From PVC group bacterium (lineage in GTDB: Bacteria; Verrucomicrobiota; Kiritimatiellia; CAIKKV01): DNA of 64,000 nucleotides. The translations under genes were made by a program, and so were the position numbers. How positions within the stretch are numbered: position 1 is the first letter of the stretch; every line of letters starts with the position of its first letter. This document shows positions 47,313 to 56,096 of this stretch, piece by piece. The stretch covers positions 1-64,000 of the forward strand of contig CAMDGM010000004.1 in the NCBI GenBank assembly GCA_945898015.1, in the 5' to 3' direction. Under the pieces are notes generated by a model. It worked only from the letters and a program-made list of their open reading frames with translations. It made no database searches and was not told where the DNA came from.

Positions 47313-47450
47313 TCCAGAGTGTCACCCCTTTTCTACCTCAAACTGGACTCACCTCCCGGCGGCTGGCGCACCTCCAGAACCTCAATCCCTTGACCGTCCT
47401 CTTCCAACTGCTGGCCCACCCCGAAATCGTCGCCGCCGCCATCCTCTCGT

Positions 47451-47484
47451 CCGCCCCCGCCGCTTCAACGCGCTAAACTATTAC
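47451..47484 (-). repeat. IS right terminal inverted repeat
   Basis: Exact 34-bp match to reverse complement of 43998-44031. Confidence 0.97.
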
Positions 47485-47564
47485 AAAAAATATCTGTTGA
47501 CGGCCTGACCTTTTAACGTTTATATTACTGCGCATTATCAAATGAATAATAGGAGGTAACTCTA

Positions 47565-48683
47565 GTGAAACTAGATTTCTTACAGCAGCGTGCCGAGGCG
47601 CCCGAGGTACAGATCACGCGTTTCTTACGCCGCCAGATCGTGACTGGCGCCTTCGATCCGGGTGAGCGCCTGCCGTCCACCAGCGAGCTCGCGCGCCGCT
47701 GGCGGGTCAGCAACAGCGTCATTCAGCGCGCGATCGAACCGCTTGCAGCCGAAGGGCTGATGGCGCGGCGTGCCGGTGTGGGAACGTTTATTCAACCCTC
47801 CACGGAGAAGGCATCGGTTGCCCTTGTTTTCGGGCCCTCGCTGGTGGAGGAGTCGGCGCATTTCTATCGCGCCATGCAGAGGGGGCTTCAGGAGGAAATT
47901 CGGACCCACTCCTGGTCATGCCGCGTCTATGAGGGGCTCAATCCTTCCCCGGATGTCGATGCCTCGCACATGAAGGACGTGGCGACCCACATCGAGCACG
48001 ACCTTCAGAACCATGCATTCAAAGGCCTCGTTCTCGTCGGCATGCACGTGAACCTCTCGAAACTGCTGGAACGGGATATCGACCTGCCCATTGTTGTCTG
48101 CCATGACGCGGTGGTGCAGGACAGCGCCGATTTTCTGCGAACGAGCGTCGTCTACCTGGCGCGGGACGGCCGTCGCCGGCTGGTTTTCCTGGAGTCGTGT
48201 TTGACGGACTTCGCGAGGGCGCCAGGTGACCCCGTACTGGAAGCGCTGCAAACCGCCGCGAAGAAACAGGGACTGCCTCCGGTCGACCGGGTGACGCTCC
48301 CGAGGCCGGGCTCCGCATTCGACAACGATACGGCGACGCAGCAGCGGACATTGGCGGCAATCGCGGCGTGGCGCGCCCGGCCCGAAGGCCTGCCGGACGG
48401 CCTGATCGTGAGCGACGACATCGCCATGCGCGGCGTGGCCTTTGGCCTGATGCGCTCCGGCGTCAACGTGCCCGAAGAGGTGAGGATCGTGACCCACGCG
48501 AACGATCGGGTGCGCATGAACTACGGCATCCCGGTCACGCGGTACGAGTTCCCCGTCGAAGAAACGGCGAAGCGAAGCGTCGAGATTCTGTGGAAGCGGA
48601 TTCTCAACGAACCTCTGCCGCCGCTGCCCATCGTGCTCAAGGGAACGATGCGGGAGGATGGCGGGCAGTGTGCGGTTGCCTGA
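47565..48683 (+). CDS. GntR-type HTH + LacI-type ligand-binding regulator (GTG start)
   Basis: ITRFLRRQIVTGAFDPGERLPSTSELARRWRVSNSVIQRAIEPLAAEGLMARRAGVGTF; sugar-binding-like C-domain; SD AGGAGG upstream. Confidence 0.85.
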   Translation: MKLDFLQQRAEAPEVQITRFLRRQIVTGAFDPGERLPSTSELARRWRVSNSVIQRAIEPLAAEGLMARRAGVGTFIQPSTEKASVALVFGPSLVEESAHFYRAMQRGLQEEIRTHSWSCRVYEGLNPSPDVDASHMKDVATHIEHDLQNHAFKGLVLVGMHVNLSKLLERDIDLPIVVCHDAVVQDSADFLRTSVVYLARDGRRRLVFLESCLTDFARAPGDPVLEALQTAAKKQGLPPVDRVTLPRPGSAFDNDTATQQRTLAAIAAWRARPEGLPDGLIVSDDIAMRGVAFGLMRSGVNVPEEVRIVTHANDRVRMNYGIPVTRYEFPVEETAKRSVEILWKRILNEPLPPLPIVLKGTMREDGGQCAVA

Positions 48684-48735
48684 CGGGAATGTGGGTGGGC
48701 GGCGAACGGAAAGCAACGAACATAGGAGGCGAGCG

Positions 48736-50559
48736 ATGAATGGAGCAAAGACACTAGACGGTTGTCGGCGGTTTCTGAGGCGGGCCGGTGTTGCGATCAT
48801 TGCCGGGGCGGCGCTGCTGCCGATCTTGTCGGCGCAAACCGCACTCGGTTTGCAGTGGGTTGCTGCGACGGGCGGCGACATGACCAACGACGTCGGCCTT
48901 TATCGGATCCACACCTTCACGAACACGGCCATCACCGGCAAATTCGATGTCGCGTCCGGCGGCTCCGTCGAGGTGCTGGTCGTCGGCGGCGGTGGCGGCG
49001 GTGGCGGTGGCGGCTACGGTTCAGGGGGTGGCGGGGCGGGCGGGTTGATCTACTCGAACCACTATGCCGTGACCGCGGGCGCACTCATTGACGTCACCGT
49101 CGGCGCGGGAGGTATTGGCGTTTCCGGTACGGGGTATTCGACGACCATACACAACGGCTCCAATTCCGTTTTCGGCTCGTTGAACGCTTACGGCGGCGGG
49201 GGCGGTTCGAGCGGGAACACGAACGGCGGGACGGGCGGCTCGGGCGGCGGGGGTAGTGGAGGATATCGCACTGCCGGCGGCGGCGGCATATCCCCGCAAG
49301 GAAATGCCGGAGGCAGTGGTGCCGGACCGTACTCTGCGGGCGGCGGCGGGGGTGGCGCAGGAGAACCGGGAGGAGTAGGAGGTGCCACCTACGTCGCTGC
49401 CGATGGCGGCGATGGGTTGATGTACAACATCTCGGGCTCCAACTTCTACTATGCCGGCGGCGGGGGCGGTGGAACGCATAGCTACTACTATTCAGGCGGC
49501 CAGGGTGGCCTGGGGGGCGGCGGGAATGGCGCTTATCCGTATGGTGCCCCGTCCAAAGACGGCAGCAATGCCGTTCCCTGTACGGGCGGCGGGGGTGGCG
49601 GCGCTGGCGGAGGCAACGTGAGTTTGACTAAAGGCGGCGACGGCGGCTCCGGCATCGTGATCGTGCGGTACCTCCTGCCACCGCCTCCGGGGGCCGCCGC
49701 GATGGGAGGCGACACGATCGATATCGTCGGGAAGGACTACGTCCACACTTTCACGAACACGGCGATTCCCGCCGACTTTGTCGTCGTCAATCCTCACATC
49801 CTTTCCGTCGAGGTGCTGGTCGTCGGCGGCGGTGGCGGCGGTGGTGGCGGCGTCTACGGTTGTGGGGGCGGCGGCGCGGGCGGGCTGATCTACTCGAATC
49901 AGTATGCCGTGACCGCGGGGACGGTATATGACGTCACCGTCGGAGCAGGAGGTCTTGGAATCACCGGTTCGACGTATTCGGTGGTCATCTCCAACGGCGC
50001 CAATTCCGTTTTCGGAACGCTTATCGCTTACGGCGGCGGGGGCGGTGCGAGCGGGAACACGAACGGCGGGACGGGCGGCTCGGGCGGCGGGGGTAATGGA
50101 AGCTATCATCTTGGCGGAGGCAGCGGCATCTCACCGCAAGGCAATGCGGGCGGGAATGGCGCGGTTCTGTCCGGCTGGTACGCCGGTGGCGGCGGTGGCG
50201 GCGCCGGGGAAGCGGGGGGTGTAACACTCGGGTACAGGGACGCCGCCGATGGCGGCGACGGGTTGATGTACGACATCTCGGGCGCCGACATCTACTATGC
50301 GGGCGGCGGCGGCGGTGGGCCCTACGGCTACTACTACTCAGGTGGCCAGGGGGGATTGGGGGGAGGCGGGAATGCCGGATATCTCTACGACGCCGTCAAC
50401 CCTAATCGGAACGGCACCAATGGCGTTGCCGCTACGGGCGGCGGGGGTGGCGGCGGGGGCGGCACAACCGGCAGCAAAGGCGGCGACGGCGGCTCCGGCA
50501 TCGTGATCGTTCGGTATACGCTCCCGAAACTTGCCGGCACGGTCATCACGATTCGTTGA
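48736..50559 (+). CDS. Exported glycine-rich protein with two internal repeat domains
   Basis: Signal peptide; two blocks of VEVLVVGGGGGGGGG...GGGAGGLIYSN-YAVTAG...GGDGGSGIVIVRY. Confidence 0.85.
   Translation: MNGAKTLDGCRRFLRRAGVAIIAGAALLPILSAQTALGLQWVAATGGDMTNDVGLYRIHTFTNTAITGKFDVASGGSVEVLVVGGGGGGGGGGYGSGGGGAGGLIYSNHYAVTAGALIDVTVGAGGIGVSGTGYSTTIHNGSNSVFGSLNAYGGGGGSSGNTNGGTGGSGGGGSGGYRTAGGGGISPQGNAGGSGAGPYSAGGGGGGAGEPGGVGGATYVAADGGDGLMYNISGSNFYYAGGGGGGTHSYYYSGGQGGLGGGGNGAYPYGAPSKDGSNAVPCTGGGGGGAGGGNVSLTKGGDGGSGIVIVRYLLPPPPGAAAMGGDTIDIVGKDYVHTFTNTAIPADFVVVNPHILSVEVLVVGGGGGGGGGVYGCGGGGAGGLIYSNQYAVTAGTVYDVTVGAGGLGITGSTYSVVISNGANSVFGTLIAYGGGGGASGNTNGGTGGSGGGGNGSYHLGGGSGISPQGNAGGNGAVLSGWYAGGGGGGAGEAGGVTLGYRDAADGGDGLMYDISGADIYYAGGGGGGPYGYYYSGGQGGLGGGGNAGYLYDAVNPNRNGTNGVAATGGGGGGGGGTTGSKGGDGGSGIVIVRYTLPKLAGTVITIR
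48960..50520 (+). repeat. Two-unit internal duplication, period 840 bp (280 codons)
   Basis: GCGAGCGGGAACACGAACGGCGGGACGGGCGGCTCGGGCGGCGGGGGTA-type segment at about 49207 recurs at about 50047. Confidence 0.85.
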
Positions 50560-50578
50560 CGCGACGTGAGGCCTGGAG

Positions 50579-50680
50579 AACGGCGACCTGTCTTCGCGCA
50601 AGCGCTACGGCAGTGCACGCGAGAACGGTGAACGAGGCGGCAACCCAATCGTCGTCCGCTCCCGCGCGCCTCGCCGTAGC
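50579..50680. repeat. Dispersed intergenic repeat, copy 1
   Basis: AACGGCGACCTGTCTTCGCGCAAGCGCTACGGCAGTGCACGCGAGAACGG... alignable with 52326-52424. Confidence 0.75.
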
Positions 50681-50775
50681 CCGTAGGGCGAAGGCGGGTC
50701 GCCGCTCTCTTTAACCGAGCGGGATCGCGAACGGAGTGAGAGAGAAGAGAGTACGGAAGGAAAGACCATAACAGC

Positions 50776-52269
50776 ATGAAAAAGACGGATACCACAAACT
50801 CCGCGCGCGTTTCGTTCCATGACAACCGGGATCTCGAACAGATCGTCGATCTGGATCTGGCCTACGGGCCGGTGGAGAAGATCGGGCCGCTGATGAGCGC
50901 GGACCGGCCGAGCGATCTCGGGTACATGTGTTGCTTCGCGGGAACGGTGGCGCCGCTCGATGACGGGCGCTGGCGGCTGTATCACTCCGTCTATGGACAG
51001 GGCTCGCGGATTGCCGTGGCCGAGTCGGCCGACGGCCTGCGCTGGGACAAGCCCGCCCTGGGCCAGAATCCGTGGCAGGGTCAGGACACCAATCATCTGC
51101 GCATCGAAGGGTTGGATGCCGCCGAAGGCATCATTCAGCCCCAAGTCGTGCGTCTGGATGATGGGGGGTGGCGGATCTATTTTTGGCTGCACGGCTGGGA
51201 CCGGGGCATGGTGCGTTTTGTTGCCGCCGACAGCGCGGACGGGTTGCACTTCCGGGTTCGCAACGTTGATCGGCCCTGCCTTTTCCACCCGATGGACCGG
51301 GAAGTGGGCGGGGTTTCCTGGACCGCGGGATTGGTTCCCGGGGCGGAAGGAAACGGCAAGTTCGATCATTTGCGTACTTACGATTTTATGGAAGCCAAGC
51401 GCCTGCGCTCCAACGACGCCACGTTTGTCTATCGCGATCCGAGGACCGGCGAGTTCGAGATGTACTCCGTCTGGCTGATGCCTAACGACGCGGGCACGGG
51501 CTGCCAGGTGTCGTTCGACAACGCCCCTGGGGCCCGGCGCACGTTGCACCGGCGCACCAGCGAGGATGGCCTGGCCTGGAGCGATCCGGAATTGATTCTG
51601 ACGCCGGACGAGCATGACCCCCGGCACATGCAGTTCTACCACTTGGCCGTGCATCGCGCGGGCGACTGGCGGATCGGCCTGCTGGGCCACTATCGCTGCT
51701 GGGAACAGACCATGGACATGGAACTGGCGTTCAGCCGCGACGGCCGCCACTGGTTGCGGCCGCTGCGGGGTGGCTGGATTCCGCGCGGGGGGCCGGACGC
51801 CATCGACGCCATGAGCATCTATCCCACCAGCCGGTTCATCAACCTGCCGGACGGTCGCCTGCTTCTGCTCTACGACGGGCATAATCAAAGACATGACGGC
51901 AAGCTGCCCGACGGGGTGACCGAGAAGAGGCGGGCCGTCATGGGCGCCGTGTGCCGTCCGGGCCGCTTCGCCGGCCTGGCCACACGGCCGCGCACCGTCG
52001 GGAGAATCACCCTCAAGCCGTTCATCCTGGGCTCGGACGAGATTCGAGTCGACGCCGACATCCGGGGCTCCGTGCTTGCCGAGCTGTGCGACCCCTATGG
52101 CCGGCCGCTGCCCGGGTACGGCATGGCGGAGTCGGTTCCATTGATCGGCGACTCGGACGCGCATGTGTTGCGCTGGCAGGGCGATCGGACACCGGCCCCG
52201 TATCGTTACGATGCGGTGATGCTGGTTCTGGAAGCGAAGGACGCGACGGTGTACGGGGTTGAGCGGTAG
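50776..52269 (+). CDS. Predicted five-bladed beta-propeller glycosidase-like protein (GH43/GH32/GH130-like)
   Basis: Repeated blade-like motifs (GRWRLYHSVYGQGSRIAVAESADGLRWDKP; GWRIYFWLHGWDRGMVRFVAADSADGLHF). Confidence 0.6.
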   Translation: MKKTDTTNSARVSFHDNRDLEQIVDLDLAYGPVEKIGPLMSADRPSDLGYMCCFAGTVAPLDDGRWRLYHSVYGQGSRIAVAESADGLRWDKPALGQNPWQGQDTNHLRIEGLDAAEGIIQPQVVRLDDGGWRIYFWLHGWDRGMVRFVAADSADGLHFRVRNVDRPCLFHPMDREVGGVSWTAGLVPGAEGNGKFDHLRTYDFMEAKRLRSNDATFVYRDPRTGEFEMYSVWLMPNDAGTGCQVSFDNAPGARRTLHRRTSEDGLAWSDPELILTPDEHDPRHMQFYHLAVHRAGDWRIGLLGHYRCWEQTMDMELAFSRDGRHWLRPLRGGWIPRGGPDAIDAMSIYPTSRFINLPDGRLLLLYDGHNQRHDGKLPDGVTEKRRAVMGAVCRPGRFAGLATRPRTVGRITLKPFILGSDEIRVDADIRGSVLAELCDPYGRPLPGYGMAESVPLIGDSDAHVLRWQGDRTPAPYRYDAVMLVLEAKDATVYGVER

Positions 52270-52325
52270 GGCGGCGGTATTGCCGGAACTTCCGAAGAAG
52301 GCAGCGAGAGGAATCGGTGTACGAT

Positions 52326-52424
52326 AACGGTGACCTGCCTTCGCGCAAGTGCTACGGCAAGGCCCGCGAGAACGGACAACGAGTAGAGAGCATCCGATCG
52401 TCCACCGTTCGCGTCGCCGTAATC
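52326..52424. repeat. Dispersed intergenic repeat, copy 2
   Basis: AACGGTGACCTGCCTTCGCGCAAGTGCTACGGCAAGGCCCGCGAGAACGG... Confidence 0.75.
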
Positions 52425-52457
52425 GTCCACCGAAATGGCAGCAGAAAGGATCATGAA

Positions 52458-55400
52458 ATGAGGCGGGTAGCGGGTACGATGGTGCTATTGCTGCTGGGAT
52501 TGCTGGTTGCCGGGCCAATCACGGCCGAAGCCGACGCCGCCGCGGGGGCGATCGCACGCGATCTGGTCTTCTATCAAGGTTTCGACGCCGAGGGCGTCGC
52601 GGTCCTGCGGGGGGGCATCGCCTATTCCTTTGACCTTCGTGATGACGATCTGATCGACGGCAAGTTCGGCAGAGGGTTTCGCTGCGAGCCGCCATACGAG
52701 AACCTGCTGACGCCGGAGACGGCCAGCCCCACTCCGGACCGGGCGGGGTTCGAGGAGGGCGTTGGGGTGAAGCTGCGGACGGCGGACAGGGGCGGTTACC
52801 GCGATCTGCCAAGGCTCGTGGCCCAGGGCGCCACCGGCGTGCTGTGGTCCACCCGGCCCGTGGAGCTTACAAACCTGGGCAATCCGCACCGTGACCGGAA
52901 GTCTTTTCTCGCTTCGCTCTATCTGCGGGCGCCCCAGCCCGGCGCCAGAATACGCCTGACATTGACGGACGATATCGATCGGATCCCAGCTTCGAAAGAC
53001 AAGAAGGAACCCGATTTGGATGAATTGTTGACGGATGCTCTCGCCGCGAAAAACAATATTCTTGAGGATGTTCCGACGGTCGCGCCAAGCCTCTATGTCG
53101 AAACCGTCAGCGAAGCCGGCGAGATCACGCTGACGGGCGGCTGGCAGCGGGTCACCGCCGCCGTGCGGGTCGACACCCGCCGGCCGGCCCAGCGGTTGCG
53201 GCTCACGTTGACCTTGCTGGAACCCGCGGCGGCAGCCATCGAAGCATCGGCGTTGCAGGTGGAGCAGCATCCGCGGTTCCCGGACGGGAAGTCATACGCG
53301 GGTCCTTGGATTCCCGGAGGGACGCGCCGGGAGGGCAACAGACTGCACATGCCCTTGCGGCCTGTTGCCTTCAACGCCAAAGCGGGAACAATGGCCTGCT
53401 GGGTGCGCTATCCCCCTCTGGAAGGGGGCGGAAATCGCGATGGTCGCTCCCTCGTAACCGTGGGGTCCGGCTGGTGGGCGCCGGTCTGGACGTTGTCGCC
53501 GAACTACCCTTGCTACGTGGGCGATGCCGCTCGCGAGAAGTATGCGGCGGGGGCGGGAAGCGTCATCTCGCCCGGCGGCAGCAAGTACGGGGACGGCGCC
53601 TGGCATCACCTTGCCCTGACGTGGGCGGATGAGTCGTGCGCGCTCTATCTGGATGGCGAAGAAATCGGCCGCGCCGCCTATCTGTGCAAAGATCCGACCG
53701 AGCTCGCTTCGCTGGTGATCGGCGCCACCGTGCTCGATGGCATCCACGCCTCGGCCTATCTGGATGAAGTGGCGGTCTGGCGCCGCGCCGTCACGCCTGC
53801 GGAGGCGAAGGAGCTGGCTGCGATGCCGACGCCGCTGGTGGCCGGGCTGCCCCCCTGGCTGTTGCAGCGGCCCGCGCGGCTGCTGTACCACCGGGGGGAG
53901 GAGCGGGCCACGCTGGACCTGACCGTTGTGCCGCTAACCCCCACGGCGAACTCGGTGGCGGCCACCCTGAGCATTCCGGCGCTCGGCATTGCCCAGCGGG
54001 TTATCCTGACGCCCGGAAAAGAACACCGGATTCCTTTCCAACCCTGGCTTGCGGCGCCGGGCATCTATTCATTGTCGCTCCGCTCGGACGACGGCGCCCT
54101 GGACGCCACTTCGGAACTGGAGATTGTGCCGACGCTTCCTTCGCGCGACTTCGTCATCCTGTCATGGAGCGCCGGCAGCGACGTTCCCGGCTACGGCTTC
54201 ACCGCCGCTCTCAGCGACAATTGGGAGATCGAGTCGACGATGCGGCGGGGTTTGCTGGCGAGTCTGCGATTCGATGTCCGCCGCTGGCATCCCCTCCAAC
54301 CCGAACGGCCGCGGGAAAGTCTGGCGGCCGCGCAACGGGCGGCGGAGGCCGTCGCGCCGTTTCCGAATGTCTACGCGTGTCTGTTGAACACCGAGGTCGG
54401 CATTCCCGACCCATCCGGCAACCCCTGGTTCCTCACGCATTTGAAGCGGCAGACGGGCCTGGCTGAGATTCCGGCGGGTTTGCGTTTCGAGCCGCTGCGC
54501 ATCGTCAATCAGGCCACGAATCCTCCGGTCATACCGGAGAGCGACCCCTCGCTGCGGTTCGCCCGCTGGTATCGGGGCGAGGGCAAGGGCTGGCCGGAAC
54601 TGAACGCGCAAGTCGCGAAGGGCATGCGCGCGGCGGGCCTCACCGACACCCTCTTCTATACCGACCAGCCGGAGACAACCGCCGACCTGAAAGGGCTGGA
54701 GTCCGTTGACGTCTGGGACTATCCTCACGCGTCCGCGGGGCTGCCGGCAACGTTCAACCGAGTCTGCAACCTCGCGGAATTGGCGGGCAAGAAGGTCTCG
54801 TTGACGCCCGGCACGATCTTCTGGGATCCCTGGCCCTTCAAGATTGAAGGCAAGATCGTCTGCCTTTCGCCCGACATGATGCGCCAGTACCTGTGGATCG
54901 CTGTTGCCCATCCCCTCGACCACCTCGGGGCATACGGGATGGGGGAACTGCGCGACGGTTTCGAGCCGGCCGACACGAAACAGGCGTTGCGTGAAACGCT
55001 GGGCGCGGTTTATCCGATCGGCCTGTTGACCGGGGGGCTCCCGCAGGGGGCGCGGTCGGTGGCCTATCTGCGCTCGGACGGGCTGCTCTGGCAAGGCGCG
55101 GGCGACAACCAGTTTATCGACTTCTGGTTCACCCGGGCGGCGACTCGAGCGTTGGCGGAGGCGCGCGTGCGCTATGATGTCATTGGAGACGAACATCTGC
55201 GAGCCGGATGGCTGGCCCGTTACAAAGCCGTCGTCATACCTGGCACGCTGCGCATACCCGGGGATGCATACCGTTGTCTGACGGATTTCGCGAAAGCCGG
55301 CGGCACGGTCGTTGTCGACAAATATTGCCGCGCGGAGTTCCCCGGCGCGGTGGTGCTGGACTACGCCAATCGCGGCAAGCAGGCCGAGGCGGTCAAGGCC

Positions 55401-56093
55401 CTGCAAGCCTGGGCGAGGGAATTCGAGGCGACGCATCCCGAGCCGCTGCGCCTGCGCGCGGGCGACGACGCCTGGTTGCTGGACAAGGTCGACGGAGCGG
55501 CGCGTTTCGTCTTTGTCGTGAATGACCGCATGGAACCGGGGCGCTTGGGCAGGGAGAAGAACCTGAAGGCCGCCATCATCACGAGCGGCGAGCAGATCCC
55601 GCTGCGGGACAAGGGCCAGCCCCAGACCGTCGAGCTTACGTTCCCGCCTCTGGAACGAATGACGGTCTACGATGTGCGCTCGCATGCCGCGCTAGCCCCG
55701 GAAGAGAACCGCCTGAAAATCGACCTGGCGCCAGGCGACGCCGCGGTCCTGGCGGTCCTGCCGGAGCCGATCGGCGGCATCGAAGCCGAACTTCCCGCGA
55801 ATCTCGATGCGGGAGGCGAAGCCGAGTTGCGCGTGACCGTGCGTACGGTGGCCGGCGGACTGATCGCGCATCGCGATGTCCTGGAGCTTGCCGCGACCGA
55901 TGCCCGCGGCGTGCCGCTCGACTTGCCGCGATACCACCGGGTCGACCGCGGCCGGGCCTCAATCCCGATTCGCCTGCCGCTGTCCCTTGCGGCTGGGGAC
56001 ATCAAGATCGAGATCAAGGAATGGATCGGCGGAAAGACAAGAACGCTGACCCTGAAATGCGGACACGGAGCAGCCGACAGGCGGAAGGAGTAG
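52458..56093 (+). CDS. Large exported LamG/concanavalin-like domain protein
   Basis: MRRVAGTMVLLLLGLLVAGPITAEA signal; GDGAWHHLALTWADESCALYLDGEEIGRA and AYLDEVAVWRRAVTPAEAKELA LamG motifs; C-terminal flavodoxin/GATase-like segment. Confidence 0.75.
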   Translation: MRRVAGTMVLLLLGLLVAGPITAEADAAAGAIARDLVFYQGFDAEGVAVLRGGIAYSFDLRDDDLIDGKFGRGFRCEPPYENLLTPETASPTPDRAGFEEGVGVKLRTADRGGYRDLPRLVAQGATGVLWSTRPVELTNLGNPHRDRKSFLASLYLRAPQPGARIRLTLTDDIDRIPASKDKKEPDLDELLTDALAAKNNILEDVPTVAPSLYVETVSEAGEITLTGGWQRVTAAVRVDTRRPAQRLRLTLTLLEPAAAAIEASALQVEQHPRFPDGKSYAGPWIPGGTRREGNRLHMPLRPVAFNAKAGTMACWVRYPPLEGGGNRDGRSLVTVGSGWWAPVWTLSPNYPCYVGDAAREKYAAGAGSVISPGGSKYGDGAWHHLALTWADESCALYLDGEEIGRAAYLCKDPTELASLVIGATVLDGIHASAYLDEVAVWRRAVTPAEAKELAAMPTPLVAGLPPWLLQRPARLLYHRGEERATLDLTVVPLTPTANSVAATLSIPALGIAQRVILTPGKEHRIPFQPWLAAPGIYSLSLRSDDGALDATSELEIVPTLPSRDFVILSWSAGSDVPGYGFTAALSDNWEIESTMRRGLLASLRFDVRRWHPLQPERPRESLAAAQRAAEAVAPFPNVYACLLNTEVGIPDPSGNPWFLTHLKRQTGLAEIPAGLRFEPLRIVNQATNPPVIPESDPSLRFARWYRGEGKGWPELNAQVAKGMRAAGLTDTLFYTDQPETTADLKGLESVDVWDYPHASAGLPATFNRVCNLAELAGKKVSLTPGTIFWDPWPFKIEGKIVCLSPDMMRQYLWIAVAHPLDHLGAYGMGELRDGFEPADTKQALRETLGAVYPIGLLTGGLPQGARSVAYLRSDGLLWQGAGDNQFIDFWFTRAATRALAEARVRYDVIGDEHLRAGWLARYKAVVIPGTLRIPGDAYRCLTDFAKAGGTVVVDKYCRAEFPGAVVLDYANRGKQAEAVKALQAWAREFEATHPEPLRLRAGDDAWLLDKVDGAARFVFVVNDRMEPGRLGREKNLKAAIITSGEQIPLRDKGQPQTVELTFPPLERMTVYDVRSHAALAPEENRLKIDLAPGDAAVLAVLPEPIGGIEAELPANLDAGGEAELRVTVRTVAGGLIAHRDVLELAATDARGVPLDLPRYHRVDRGRASIPIRLPLSLAAGDIKIEIKEWIGGKTRTLTLKCGHGAADRRKE

Positions 56094-56096
56094 TCT

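Larger units (their letters stand above)
43998..47484. mobile_element. Complete multi-ORF insertion sequence
   Basis: 34-bp perfect TIRs (GTAATAGTTTAGCGCGTTGAAGCGGCGGGGGCGG and its reverse complement) flanked by 8-bp direct repeat AAAAAATA (43990-43997, 47485-47492); encloses five transposition-type ORFs. Confidence 0.95.

Noticed and set aside
38618-47500. Search for an attR copy of the tRNA-Pro 3' end to close the island
   Set aside because: No convincing repeat of the tRNA 3' sequence seen downstream in the window; island boundary cannot be assigned.
43975-47503. Pre-insertion mini-ORF ATGAAAAAATCCCTGAAAAAATATCTGTTGACGGCCTGA disrupted by the IS
   Set aside because: Removing the IS and one TSD restores only a 12-codon ORF (MKKSLKKYLLTA); too short to support as a gene.
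48960-50520. Regular GGC-rich repeats considered as CRISPR or tandem-repeat array
   Set aside because: Repeats are in frame, encode Gly-rich sequence and lack repeat-spacer periodicity.
50605-52518. 637-aa minus-strand ORF opposite the propeller-type hydrolase
   Set aside because: No domain signal; the plus-strand ORF has repeated blade motifs.
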